Source: Leptospirales bacterium (GTDB lineage Bacteria > Spirochaetota > Leptospiria > Leptospirales > Leptonemataceae). Taken from it: DNA of 64,000 bases. Location of the stretch: NCBI GenBank assembly GCA_016788865.1, contig JAEUSB010000104.1, positions 1 to 64,000 of the forward strand, given 5' to 3'. The notes beneath the pieces are model-generated. The model did not search any database and was not told where the DNA came from. It saw nothing but the letters and a program-made list of their open reading frames with translations. Made by a program: the position numbers and the translations under genes. Below, one piece after another: positions 26,518-34,860 of the stretch (its first letter is position 1; each line of letters begins with the position of its first letter).

Positions 26518-27340
26518 CCCGGACATTGCGAAAAGGCAGCGGATCGCACTTGTTGACCTCCACACAAAATACGCCAGAGCAATTTTTCTAGAATCCGATC
26601 CCATCGGAATTGTCAGCCGGTTTCAGGCGCGCGAAGACATTGAGGTAGTTGGATTTCTGAGCGCTATGTTTGCCTATGGCAACGTCAAAGCCATCCGGGG
26701 ATTCCTGCTTTCTTTGCTTTCCGAACTGGGACGAGAACCTGCAGGACGTTTGATCCGGGGGAAAATCAACAGCCAGGGGTATTACCGATTTCAAACGGCG
26801 GCCGATATCAAAGCGCTTCTAAACGCAATTGGCAAGATGATGCGAACGAAGGGGAGCCTTGAGCCCTACTTTGGCCACACCGGGATGCCAATGCGCGAAC
26901 GCATAGCTGCGTTTCAGGAATCGCTTACCCATCTTGTGGCACAGCCCCTCACGCGTGGTCTCAGACATTTGATTGGTGATCCGCGCGCAAAATCAGCACA
27001 GAAACGGTACTGCATGTTCCTGCGGTGGATGGTTCGGGACCAGTTCCCCGATTTTGGTTTGTACCAGACATTTGCTGCCTCAGATCTGGTGGTCCCGCTG
27101 GATTTGCATGTGGCCCGCATGGCAAGAAACCTGGGCTGGAGCAAGAAGACTTCCTCGAGTTGGGCGAATGCGGAGACGATTACGGCCTCTCTTCGGGCTA
27201 TCCATCCAGACGATCCGCTCCGGGTTGATTTTCCACTTACGCGTCCTGGGATTCTGGGCCTCTGCAAATCGCGCTTTCTCCCCGGTTGCACAACCTGCGA
27301 GGTCAGGAGTTGTTGTCGTATCTACGCCCGGCATGCCTAA
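26507..27340 (+). CDS. TIGR02757-family protein
   Basis: A 277-residue protein with the marks of the TIGR02757 family: early Y-A-x-x-x-F-L-E-S-D-P, F-L-S-A-M-F-A-Y-G-N, RWMVR, PLDLHVARMARNLG, and the HPDDPLRVDFPLTRPGILGLC block. Three or four cysteines end it (C-K, C-T-T-C, S-C-C), a pattern like the Fe-S loop of endonuclease III relatives. Members are found in Bacteroidetes and spirochaetes; the function is unproven, and a nucleic-acid role is only a guess. It overlaps the phosphatase gene by 11 bases and precedes the PIG-L gene by 42 bases. Confidence 0.8.
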   Translation: MKHDPDIAKRQRIALVDLHTKYARAIFLESDPIGIVSRFQAREDIEVVGFLSAMFAYGNVKAIRGFLLSLLSELGREPAGRLIRGKINSQGYYRFQTAADIKALLNAIGKMMRTKGSLEPYFGHTGMPMRERIAAFQESLTHLVAQPLTRGLRHLIGDPRAKSAQKRYCMFLRWMVRDQFPDFGLYQTFAASDLVVPLDLHVARMARNLGWSKKTSSSWANAETITASLRAIHPDDPLRVDFPLTRPGILGLCKSRFLPGCTTCEVRSCCRIYARHA

Positions 27341-27382
27341 AAAGTCGTGGTCCTGCCTGGAGTTTTTTGATTTGCTGACGGG

Positions 27383-28060
27383 GTGCGAGTACTTTGCATC
27401 GGCGCGCATCCTGATGATGTAGAAATCGGCATGGGAGGCACTGTGGCTTCACTTGCGATGCGCGGAATTCCGGTACGATTGCTGGACCTCACCAACGGCG
27501 AGCCCACTCCATTTGGAACTCCGGAAATTCGCAAGGCAGAATCGCGCAAATCCGCTGAAGTTCTGGGTGCTGATCGGATTACCATGGATATGCCAAATCG
27601 TTTTCTCGAAGATACCATTGAAAACCGGAAGAGAATCGCTTCCGAAATCCGCGCATTCAGGCCAGATTACGTTTTTGCGCCGTACGCGCAGGACGCACAT
27701 CCGGACCACGTCGCTGCAAACAAGCTCGCCGTTGCTGCAAGATTTTACGCGAAGCTTTCAAAGTCAGATATTCCCGGTGATCCTTGCTTTCCATCGCGGG
27801 TGCTATTTTACTTCCCTGTTCACGTTCGTTTGAGGATCAATCCCAGTTTCCTGTCTGATATAAGTGACACGGTGAGAAAGAAGGAAGAGGCTATCCGATG
27901 TTACGAATCACAATTCATTCGCTCCGGAAAGGAATCCTTCATAGAAAACGTCATCATAGAAAATAAGTACTGGGGATTCCAGGGAAACTGTGCCGCAGCG
28001 GAACCTTTCTTTCAAGAAGAAGTCCCATTATTCAAGAGCTGGCCGGAGGGATACCTGTGA
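27383..28060 (+). CDS. PIG-L (LmbE) deacetylase, BshB1-like
   Basis: A 225-residue zinc N-acetylglucosamine-type deacetylase: IGAHPDDVEIGMGGT (metal His/Asp), LTNGEPTPFGTPEIRKAESRKSAEVLG, P-D-Y-V-F-A-P-Y-A-Q-D-A-H-P-D-H-V-A with the second metal histidine, and a late ESQF motif. This arrangement is that of BshB1, which deacetylates GlcNAc-malate in bacillithiol synthesis, although other amino-sugar substrates are possible. It has a GTG start. The stop overlaps the GTG of a BshC-like gene by 4 bases, so the two are translationally coupled, which strengthens the thiol-pathway reading. Confidence 0.85.
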   Translation: MRVLCIGAHPDDVEIGMGGTVASLAMRGIPVRLLDLTNGEPTPFGTPEIRKAESRKSAEVLGADRITMDMPNRFLEDTIENRKRIASEIRAFRPDYVFAPYAQDAHPDHVAANKLAVAARFYAKLSKSDIPGDPCFPSRVLFYFPVHVRLRINPSFLSDISDTVRKKEEAIRCYESQFIRSGKESFIENVIIENKYWGFQGNCAAAEPFFQEEVPLFKSWPEGYL

Positions 28061-29472
28061 TCTATTTCTCCGATTCTGCGGAATCGCTTTCAGAAAAACT
28101 CCAGGCCGGGCGCATCCAGGGCCCCATGTTATGTGAGAAACCATCCGACGAATTCGATGCGGAGACAGTCCTTGGAAAAGTTGTCGGGAAAATCAACGGA
28201 CCAATCATCCTCACGGGTCACCAACCAGTATTTCATCATCCAGGGATTCTCGTTAAGAACTTGCTAGCAAATGAATTGGCCCGGCGCAGCGGGGGCACGG
28301 CAGTTCATATGGTGCACGACACGGATGAGGAAGAAATCGTTTTTCAATTTCCTGAGCGTTTCGGTGATTCGGTGCGTAAGCAATCGGTCCGGCTGAATGG
28401 TAGCGGAGGCATTTTACAAAATGAATCGATTTCAAACACAAGCAAGAAGCAGATGCGGGAGACAATCCAGTCATTGTTTGGAGGCGTTCGTCGGACGCTC
28501 GCGCCGGAGATGGCGCAGCAGGTGCATCGATCGCTGGCGTGGCTGGAGGAGATCGTCGAGACCGGGATTCGACCCATGGATATTCCCGATCAGCTCCGGC
28601 TAAAGTGGGAGGAAGCCAACGGCATCCAGGTCAAGACCATCTATTCCAGCCAACTTTTTGAATCCCCTGCATTTCGGTGTTTCTTTGAATACATTCGAAG
28701 CCACGGTCCGCGCTTCCGAGGCGTTTACAATCGTCTGCTCCAGGAATACCGGCAGGCAAAAGGTATCAAGAATCCAGCGCAACCGTTGCCTGATTTGCAT
28801 GAGAACGAGTTACCTTTCTGGGTCGTCATTGATGGAAACCGGACGCCATTTCGTGAAGGCAAGACGAGCGTCGATGGATCGGCAAAAATTCTTCCCCGCG
28901 CAGTCACGCTCACCCTGTTCTGTCGACTGTTCTTCTGTGATATTTTCATTCACGGACTTGGCGGAGAAAGATACGATAGAATTACCGATGAAATTCTCCG
29001 GGAGTTCTTTGACTTTGCGGGCGCGCCCTTTACGGCGGCTTCGGCTACGCTTGCACTCAAACCGCGTGCCGACCTGAGAATCGACGGTCGCTCACCGCAG
29101 GCAATTATGCGAGACCTCCGCGCACTGGAGTTTGATCCAACGCGTTTCCTGGAGAAATCGCATCCCGTCAGAATTGAAAAGGAAGCACGAATCCGCGATC
29201 GTGTGGCAAAGCCAGACCAACGCGCAACTCTGCACCGAGAGTTCCTGCGTCTGAACTCAATGGCCCGTGAAACGCTCACGGGGTTAGAGGCGGACCTCAT
29301 ACGCGAGCAAGAGAAATCGCGAATCGTCGAGATCAATCGTTCGTTCTACGGAGCGCGCGATCTGCCTTTCTTTTTCTACGATTTGACAGAACTCTTTACA
29401 GCTGTGCGAAACTATGGATTGCTTTTTGAGAAGAGATCTCCTAGCGCATCCCTTGCTGCCGTTCGATCGTAA
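28057..29472 (+). CDS. Distant BshC-like protein
   Basis: A 471-residue protein. The N-terminal part has ILTGHQPVFHHPGILVKNLLANELA and MVHDTDEEE, which parallel the TGQQxGLxxGPLY...K...LA and D-H-D-x-x-E segments of BshC, the cysteine-adding enzyme of bacillithiol synthesis. The C-terminal half is different: PRAVTLTLFCRLFFCDIFIHGLGGERYDR and FYGARDLPFFFYDL. I recall similar blocks from uncharacterised planctomycete proteins. It is shorter than typical BshC (about 540). Coupling to the PIG-L gene makes a step acting on the deacetylated amino-sugar likely, but neither substrate nor thiol is proven. Its 3' end overlaps the convergent zinc-ribbon gene by 61 bases. Confidence 0.6.
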   Translation: MIYFSDSAESLSEKLQAGRIQGPMLCEKPSDEFDAETVLGKVVGKINGPIILTGHQPVFHHPGILVKNLLANELARRSGGTAVHMVHDTDEEEIVFQFPERFGDSVRKQSVRLNGSGGILQNESISNTSKKQMRETIQSLFGGVRRTLAPEMAQQVHRSLAWLEEIVETGIRPMDIPDQLRLKWEEANGIQVKTIYSSQLFESPAFRCFFEYIRSHGPRFRGVYNRLLQEYRQAKGIKNPAQPLPDLHENELPFWVVIDGNRTPFREGKTSVDGSAKILPRAVTLTLFCRLFFCDIFIHGLGGERYDRITDEILREFFDFAGAPFTAASATLALKPRADLRIDGRSPQAIMRDLRALEFDPTRFLEKSHPVRIEKEARIRDRVAKPDQRATLHREFLRLNSMARETLTGLEADLIREQEKSRIVEINRSFYGARDLPFFFYDLTELFTAVRNYGLLFEKRSPSASLAAVRS

Positions 29473-29756
29473 TCGTCTTTTTCAAGCAACATGAGCGACA
29501 AGCCCTCGCTTTTGATGCGAGCAAGGATTTTTGACACATCACCAGGATTCTTGAGCTTTGTCATGAGGTAGGCAAATGTGGTTTTGCAGCCCGGGCAAGT
29601 TTTGTCCTTCACGAATGTTAACCCGAGCTGTCCGCAATTGGCACAGGTGCCATACAGGTCATCAATCAGCAGCAGCTGCTTTTTGATTTCCTCCGGCTCG
29701 AACTCTTTGTACACGCGAATGAATTTGTGTTTGCTCTTTGGCTGGTCCATATCCAT
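29412..29756 (-). CDS. Small zinc-ribbon protein
   Basis: A 114-residue protein with two CxxC knuckles (C-A-N-C and C-P-G-C, 17 residues between them) flanked by charged helices. This looks like a zinc ribbon of regulatory or RNA/protein-binding type; no family is recognised. The starting Met is ambiguous (ATG at 29756 or 29750), and the long upstream extension of the frame into pyrD is rejected. It lies downstream of pyrD on the same strand (82 bases after its stop). The last 61 bases overlap the 3' end of the BshC-like gene on the other strand. Confidence 0.65.
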   Translation of the reverse strand: MDMDQPKSKHKFIRVYKEFEPEEIKKQLLLIDDLYGTCANCGQLGLTFVKDKTCPGCKTTFAYLMTKLKNPGDVSKILARIKSEGLSLMLLEKDDYDRTAARDALGDLFSKSNP

Positions 29757-29838
29757 ATCCCGGGCCTGACATTCAGCATGACAAGAGAATTTGCCGGTGG
29801 GCCAGACTCCAGGTTGGCTCAATGGCGGGTCTAAAGGG

Positions 29839-30870
29839 CTATTTTGCGTCAACGCCGATGAGGTCATTAACGGTGGTGTTCTCCCGGCTACAAAAGTCAT
29901 TGATACCACGCAGGATTGTCGCGGGAAGAAACGGTCCCCCGTAGATATAGGCAGTGTAAATCTGAATCAAGGAAGCTCCAGCCCGAATCCGAAGCAGCGC
30001 CTCTTCCGCAGAGCCAATGCCCCCAACGGAAATCAGAGCCACTTTGCTTCCGACTTTTTTCCTGGTGATGCGAAGCATCTCCAGGCTGCGCCTGGCAAGC
30101 GGGGCTCCGGACAGACCACCCTCAAGATCAGAACCTACCGAACTCTTGTCGATGGTAGTGTTGCAAATAATGAAGCCGTCGCACTTGCCCTCTGCGGCTC
30201 CAAGCGCGTCGTCAAGAGCTGATTCTGTCAGGTCCGGGGCAAGCTTGAGAAAAAGCGGAACCCGGCATTGCGCGCGTACGGCACCGAGCAAATCTGCAAG
30301 ACGATCCTTCTCCTGAAGCTGCCGGAGACCTGGTGTGTTGGGCGAACTAACGTTAATGGCAATGTAGTCTGCGAACACGGAGAGCTTTGCGAGCGAGTAG
30401 AGATAGTCGTCTCTTGCATCGTTCAACTCCGTGACTTTGCTCTTACCCAGATTGATACCACGAATAGCCCCGTGACGCTGCTTTGCAAAGCATCCGGCTG
30501 CGTGGTCTGCTCCCGGATTGTTAAAACCCATGCGATTGATGAGAGCTGCCTGCTCTGGAAAACGAAACAGCCGGGGTTTAGGATTTCCAGGCTGGCCGTG
30601 CCTGGTAAATGTGCCGCACTCTACATGCCCAAAACCCATGTTGGAAAGAAACGGATAGAGTTCCCCGGTCTTGTCAAACCCGGCGCCCATACCAATTGGA
30701 TTCTTGAAATCAATCCCACAGACGCGCACATGCAGCCGCGGGTTATTGAATTCAAAAGTTCCGCGCAATATTGCATCAGCGAACGGAACAAGTTGCGAGA
30801 ATCTGGCTCCGGCTGCGACGAGTTCATGCGCCTCTTCCGGATCCATCCGGAAGAAGAAAGGTTTGAGCAA
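29839..30870 (-). CDS. pyrD: Dihydroorotate dehydrogenase (quinone), class 2
   Basis: A 343-residue flavoprotein oxidising dihydroorotate to orotate at the inner membrane with quinone as acceptor. Class 2 features are an N-terminal membrane-associating helix (KPFFFRMDPEEAHE), NPIGMGAGFDK, VECGTFTRHGQPGNPKPRLFRFP, INRMGFNN, the catalytic Ser in NVSSPNTPGLR, and NTTIDK. The TTG at 30870 gives the visible N-terminus; the preceding in-frame codons (L-Y-Q-Q) also look family-like, so the start may lie a few codons further upstream. It follows lexA by about 26 bases. Confidence 0.94.
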   Translation of the reverse strand: MLKPFFFRMDPEEAHELVAAGARFSQLVPFADAILRGTFEFNNPRLHVRVCGIDFKNPIGMGAGFDKTGELYPFLSNMGFGHVECGTFTRHGQPGNPKPRLFRFPEQAALINRMGFNNPGADHAAGCFAKQRHGAIRGINLGKSKVTELNDARDDYLYSLAKLSVFADYIAINVSSPNTPGLRQLQEKDRLADLLGAVRAQCRVPLFLKLAPDLTESALDDALGAAEGKCDGFIICNTTIDKSSVGSDLEGGLSGAPLARRSLEMLRITRKKVGSKVALISVGGIGSAEEALLRIRAGASLIQIYTAYIYGGPFLPATILRGINDFCSRENTTVNDLIGVDAK

Positions 30871-30896
30871 TTGCTGATAAAGGAAAGAACCCAGAA

Positions 30897-31517
30897 TTAG
30901 ATACCGTAGCTTCGATAGATTCCGACCAGCCTGCCGACAATGGTGACCTGATCGGTTACTATAGGACGAAATGCATCATTGGCTGGAACGAGCTTTACTT
31001 TTTTCTTGTCCTTGAAGAAATACTTCAGAGTGGCTTCATCATCAAGTAGAGCTACAACGATCTCACCATTGTCTGCCGAATCGCACTTCTGAATCACGGC
31101 AATATCTCCATCAAGGATTCCTGCGTCCTTCATTGATTCACCGGCGACACGCAATGCAAAGACGCTGGTGTCTGGAACCATGGATTTGGGAAAGCTGAGA
31201 TACTCCTCGATATTTTCCTGCGCAAGAATAGGCATGCCTGCGGCCACACGTCCGAGCAGCGGAACGTTTGCGGTATCAGAGGCCTGCACCGGAACGTTGC
31301 CATCTGCGTCCTTGAGAATTTCCATTGCCCGGCTCCGGTTCTTCTCAGTCTTGATATAGCCCTTCTTCTCAAGGGCTTTCATATGGTCATAAGCCCCTTT
31401 TGCTGTAATCTCAAACTTACGAGCGATTTCACGGATTGTGGGCGGATATCCCTGGGCTTGAAGATATTGCTGGATAAAGCTCAGAATTGCGTTTTGTTTC
31501 TCAGTCAGCTCGCGCAT
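30897..31517 (-). CDS. lexA: LexA repressor
   Basis: A 206-residue SOS repressor. The N-terminal winged helix (TEKQNAILSFIQQYLQAQGYPPTIREIARKF) is followed by a linker and the S24 self-cleavage domain: the scissile Ala 93-Gly 94 bond in VAAGMP, catalytic Ser 128 in AGESMKDAG, and Lys 165 in TLKYF. The ATG at 31517 begins at the canonical MRELTEKQ and has an AAGG ribosome site; a much longer in-frame extension to 31766 runs into the divergent gene and is rejected. A TTTG-N5-CAAA operator lies 20-32 bases upstream. LexA-pyrD co-transcription is likely. Confidence 0.96.
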   Translation of the reverse strand: MRELTEKQNAILSFIQQYLQAQGYPPTIREIARKFEITAKGAYDHMKALEKKGYIKTEKNRSRAMEILKDADGNVPVQASDTANVPLLGRVAAGMPILAQENIEEYLSFPKSMVPDTSVFALRVAGESMKDAGILDGDIAVIQKCDSADNGEIVVALLDDEATLKYFFKDKKKVKLVPANDAFRPIVTDQVTIVGRLVGIYRSYGI

Positions 31518-31536
31518 ACACACACCTTGTCTTTTT

Positions 31537-31549
31537 TTTGCTATACAAA
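31537..31549. promoter_or_regulatory. Candidate LexA operator (TTTG-N5-CAAA)
   Basis: The palindrome TTTG-CTATA-CAAA lies in the 65-base region between the divergent lexA (start 31517) and the propeller lipoprotein gene (start 31583). It matches the operator form I recall for Leptospira LexA at recA. It overlaps the expected promoter zone of both genes, so it could repress either or both. Confidence 0.7.
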
Positions 31550-31582
31550 CGACAGGCAATTTTTTGTCAAGGAGTATCGCAA

Positions 31583-32746
31583 ATGGTGAGTCCGGAGGCA
31601 CCCGGCCTGCCTGAGGACTTGACCCGGGCCGCCTTGAGGCGTATTCTGTTCCAGATGCCACGCACTGTTCTTGTTCTGATAATGCTCCTTGGGGCGTATT
31701 CCTGCCGGGCGGACTCCAAATGCAACCTGGCGGATCCATCCTGCAATCCGCTGCTCGTGGCTGCAATGTACTCCAGATTGCCTGTAATCAAGAATCTGTA
31801 TGCAATCGACACTTCTAACAATAGTGTCCGCGCTTTCCGCGTCGATCATGCTACGGGCAAAGTAGGCCTGTTGCAGACCTACATGCTGGGAGTTGCTCCG
31901 GGTACCCTCACGGCAGGCGGTTCTTGTCTCTTCGTAGGACAGACCGGTAGTTCCACCATGCTAACCGCCCGGATGGACGATGTTGGCTCGCTGACACAGG
32001 CACAGGGAACACAAAACCTGGCGATTGCTAACTTCAATGACATTCAATATGCAAACGGCTCAGTCTTCATAAGTGTCGCAGGGAGCGCTTATTCGTTTCG
32101 AGTTGGGAACAATTGCACATTGCAACAGAACGGGAACCTTGCGAACGTCAACGGTGCGAACTATGTGCGAATCCATCCGGGAAATCGTTTGCTGTATACG
32201 TCAAATTCTGCAACCAACGACGTTTCGGTCTGCGCCATCAATGGAGATGGTACCTTGCCAACGACGTGTCCAAATTACCTTACCAACGGTGCACCCGAAG
32301 AGATTGCATTTACGGGTGACGGGACTAAGATGTTCACCGCCCTTCCGGTAATCGATCGTGTAAATCTGCAGGCGGTTGACTCCCAGGGCGTCGTGGCAAC
32401 CGGCTCCCCTGTCCTAACCGGCGGAACTGGCCCGCGCGCCGTGGCCGTTGATCCAGTTGGTCGCTTTGCGTACACAGCCCATCTGACCACAGCGAATGTG
32501 TCTGGATTTCAAATTTCAGGGACCTCATTGAGTGCGGTTCCTGGATCTCCGCTGACGATCGCTGGCCTTCTCTCGGCTGGCCGCCTTGTAATCGATCCGC
32601 AGGGAAAGTATTTGTACGTTATGCAGGGAACATCACTCCTGGTCCTGGGCATCAATCAATCCAATGGATCGCTCAGTACGATTCAAGATTTTACCCTTAC
32701 TACATCGCCAGTCCGTCTGGTCATGGCTACGCAAGACCTCTATTAG
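31583..32746 (+). CDS. Beta-propeller lipoprotein (lactonase-like)
   Basis: A 387-residue exported protein. After about 24 polar residues comes a lipoprotein signal (VLVLIMLLGAYSC). The mature part shows repeated blades such as NLYAIDTSNNSVRAFRVDHATGKVG, RLLYTSNSATNDVSVCAINGDGTL and PRAVAVDPVGRFAYTAHLTTANVSGFQIS. These are the YVTN/6-phosphogluconolactonase-type seven-bladed propeller repeats. Enzymatic activity is unlikely to be inferable; a surface or binding role is possible. The ATG at 31583 has a perfect AAGGAG site eight bases upstream; a later ATG at 31655 would give a shorter signal peptide. It shares the LexA-operator intergenic region. Confidence 0.78.
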   Translation: MVSPEAPGLPEDLTRAALRRILFQMPRTVLVLIMLLGAYSCRADSKCNLADPSCNPLLVAAMYSRLPVIKNLYAIDTSNNSVRAFRVDHATGKVGLLQTYMLGVAPGTLTAGGSCLFVGQTGSSTMLTARMDDVGSLTQAQGTQNLAIANFNDIQYANGSVFISVAGSAYSFRVGNNCTLQQNGNLANVNGANYVRIHPGNRLLYTSNSATNDVSVCAINGDGTLPTTCPNYLTNGAPEEIAFTGDGTKMFTALPVIDRVNLQAVDSQGVVATGSPVLTGGTGPRAVAVDPVGRFAYTAHLTTANVSGFQISGTSLSAVPGSPLTIAGLLSAGRLVIDPQGKYLYVMQGTSLLVLGINQSNGSLSTIQDFTLTTSPVRLVMATQDLY

Positions 32747-32829
32747 CCTTGATCCGGGCATGGCTCCGCCCCATGAGTCCCGGTTGCGAAAGGCCAGCCT
32801 ACTCCGAGATTCAGTCTGCCGGCCCGTGA

Positions 32830-33252
32830 TCAGGGCTCGGAAAACTGAAAGAGCGGGACAGCAGGCCTGCCCAGCGGACGCGCCGCAAGGGAAAGCAAAA
32901 GCACTTCGTTGTCATCCGGTGCGATTCGGTTCGCGTGTATGACGCCACAACCCATGCAACGATGCAAGAGAACCCACTCCTCACCTCGGACCCAGATGGC
33001 AATAGCTTCCATGGTGCTACCGCAGCCTGATCCTCGATCCCCTGGACGCGTATCCAGGTGAACACTGCTCAAACACTGAGGGCAATGATTGCGTTGGCGG
33101 GTTCCTGATTGCGGAAGTCCAATAATGCACTTGCATTTCTTGCATCTGAATTCCGCTGACTCGTTTTCAACATGCTTTACCGGTACGTCATCCGATTCCG
33201 AATAACGTCTCTTTCTGATTTTCTCAAAATGAGAATCTGAATGATTTTTCAT
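32830..33252 (-). CDS. RNHCP-domain zinc-binding protein
   Basis: A 140-residue protein with the family signature RNHCPQCLSSVHLDTRPGDR, preceded by FRCKKCKC and followed by GCGSTMEAIAIW and HRCMGCGVIHANRIAPDD. Six to eight cysteines in CxxC pairs should bind one or two zinc ions. The RNHCP family is of unknown function to me. The N-terminal 30 residues are basic and charged. The ribosome site AGGAG lies unusually close to the ATG. It stands alone, convergent with the propeller gene (83 bases apart). Confidence 0.8.
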   Translation of the reverse strand: MKNHSDSHFEKIRKRRYSESDDVPVKHVENESAEFRCKKCKCIIGLPQSGTRQRNHCPQCLSSVHLDTRPGDRGSGCGSTMEAIAIWVRGEEWVLLHRCMGCGVIHANRIAPDDNEVLLLSLAARPLGRPAVPLFQFSEP

Positions 33253-33522
33253 ACTCCTGCGAATGGCAAAGTGAGCAAAAAGCTCAGAACAGGAGGAGTC
33301 GGCACAATCAATTCACAATAAGACAAAAGAACGCGGCCTGCCAGGCCTGAAATTGTTCCCTTGCCTCAATGGGTTGAGAGGCTGACTCTTACTAAGATAT
33401 GTCGGCGCGTTTCATAATACCGTGGCAGAAAAACACACTGCGCTCCGCGTGTCCATAACGAATGATGCGTGGGCCAGAGGAGCCCCAGCCTTTGGCCGAG
33501 TTACTCGGGGAAGAACAAGAGC
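33253..33522. other. Intergenic region with no recognised feature
   Basis: These 270 bases separate the RNHCP gene from the last gene of the murI run. I see AT-richer sequence around 33390-33420 that may hold the RNHCP-gene promoter on the minus strand, but no clear -35/-10 pair, repeat or hairpin. Plus-strand frames beginning here run antisense to the next gene and look spurious. Confidence 0.4.
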
Positions 33523-34029
33523 CTACATGGTGTTCCAATCCTTCCATTCATCGGAAGGCCAGGAATCATCCGAGGGTGTATCATTCATCATTCTCCATCC
33601 TAGTGCAGTCAGGCACGCCGCCGGGCCAGACTCTAGTTCGAATTCGATTGCAAAGGAAATAGCAGGGACAGCTGGACGGAACGTTAGTCTGATCGCCCGA
33701 GATTCTAAAGTTTTTTTCATGACCGCAATCTTCAAAGGGATATTGCACGGTGTTGAGAATTCTTCATACCGAAGTGGCGGGTTGTCCGCAATTTTTCGCT
33801 CGTCCACGTGAATCACGGCGGAGTCCTGATGCCAGAGCTCCCACGCTGTGGTTTCCCCTGCGACAATACGCAGCAAGTATATATCGTATACCCAACCAAG
33901 CTGAATCCCCAGCTCGAAAGCCCCGTCGTCGTGGATAGCGTATGTCAGCTTGTCGAGATCGTAAGGTCCAACGGGAAAATCCTCTGCTCCAGGAAACGAG
34001 ATGAAATTTTCCTTTAGCAAGAGAGCCAT
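33523..34029 (-). CDS. Hypothetical protein downstream of murI
   Basis: A 168-residue protein that I do not recognise. It has no signal peptide or membrane segment. It is rich in acidic and aromatic residues, with predicted strands (AFELGIQLGWVYDIYLLRIV, AIRLTFRPAVPAISFAIEFELE) and an acidic Trp-rich tail (DDSWPSDEWKDW). It begins 12 bases after the murI stop with GGGAG next to the ATG, so it belongs to the lysC-murI transcript. The opposite-strand frames over it are less convincing. Confidence 0.55.
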   Translation of the reverse strand: MALLLKENFISFPGAEDFPVGPYDLDKLTYAIHDDGAFELGIQLGWVYDIYLLRIVAGETTAWELWHQDSAVIHVDERKIADNPPLRYEEFSTPCNIPLKIAVMKKTLESRAIRLTFRPAVPAISFAIEFELESGPAACLTALGWRMMNDTPSDDSWPSDEWKDWNTM

Positions 34030-34041
34030 GCTCCCGGCAAC

Positions 34042-34860
34042 TTACGGGGTTGTGGACAGTTCGGGAAGTAGAATCTCTTCGACGCCTGAAACCGGATGAG
34101 GGAAAAAAAGATTCTGCAGACTGCTTAGCTGTTCTGTTACGTCCGTCACAAGTATCTTCACCGAACCTGAGCCAGCCGCCTCGATTCCAGTGGCACGAAC
34201 TGAGGCAGAAACGGCACCTGCCATTTCAATAGAGGAATCAATCAGCGAAAATCCGGGAAACTCTTGTTGGATGGCAGCACGAATAAGCGGATAGTGCGTA
34301 CAGCCGAGTACAACCGCGTCCACTCCCTGATCGCGCAACGGTGCGAGATACTCCCGTATTGCCAGGCGAGTGAAATCCTTATTCATCCACCCCTCCTCAA
34401 CAATCGGCACAAAGAGCGGACACGCCTGACTCACGACTGTTACGCCGGGATCGAGTTTTTGAATCTCAGTTTCGTACGCGGCCGACTTGATTGTTGATCT
34501 GGTCCCGATTACGCCAACCTTACGGCTGCGAGTTGAAGAAAGCAGGGCCCGCACACCGGGCTCGATCACACCAATTACAGGAACTTTCATCCGCTCCGTG
34601 AGCTGGGGAAGCGCATGGGCTGTGGCGGTATTGCAGGCGACAACGAGCATCTTTATGTCATGTTGTTCCAGGAAAGAGGCAATCTCCAATGAATAGCGCC
34701 TAACGGTGCGAGGCGATCGGGAGCCGTAAGGGACCCGTGCTGTGTCTCCAAGATAGAGAAATGTCTCGTTGGGTAGTTTCTGCACAAGCTCCGAGAGGAC
34801 GGTTAGCCCGCCCATCCCGGAATCGAACACGCCTATGGGCCTGGAATCAGGCATTGCCAT
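34042..34860 (-). CDS. murI: Glutamate racemase
   Basis: A 272-residue enzyme making D-glutamate for peptidoglycan. It has [13 protein letters not shown] with the acidic residue Asp 13, the catalytic cysteines in VACNTATA (Cys 76) and LGCTHYPLI (Cys 187), and the [11 protein letters not shown] and [11 protein letters not shown] blocks. The first codons are ambiguous (ATG at 34860 or 34854); both overlap the 3' end of lysC, indicating coupling with the upstream lysine/DAP branch gene. Since DAP and D-Glu both feed the stem peptide, the pairing makes metabolic sense. Confidence 0.95.
   Translation of the reverse strand: MAMPDSRPIGVFDSGMGGLTVLSELVQKLPNETFLYLGDTARVPYGSRSPRTVRRYSLEIASFLEQHDIKMLVVACNTATAHALPQLTERMKVPVIGVIEPGVRALLSSTRSRKVGVIGTRSTIKSAAYETEIQKLDPGVTVVSQACPLFVPIVEEGWMNKDFTRLAIREYLAPLRDQGVDAVVLGCTHYPLIRAAIQQEFPGFSLIDSSIEMAGAVSASVRATGIEAAGSGSVKILVTDVTEQLSSLQNLFFPHPVSGVEEILLPELSTTP

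Noticed and set aside
26507-27340. Reading of the TIGR02757-like protein as an ordinary endonuclease III
   Set aside because: The helix-hairpin-helix and catalytic Lys/Asp of endonuclease III are not visible; only the terminal cysteine cluster is similar.
31518-31766. Long N-terminal extension of lexA
   Set aside because: It would overlap the divergent lipoprotein gene, is not LexA-like, and the MRELTEKQ start fits the family.
33422-33811. Plus-strand ORF of 129 codons opposite the gene after murI
   Set aside because: It is antisense to the better-placed minus-strand frame that sits 12 bases after murI, and its product is low in structure with no recognisable motif.
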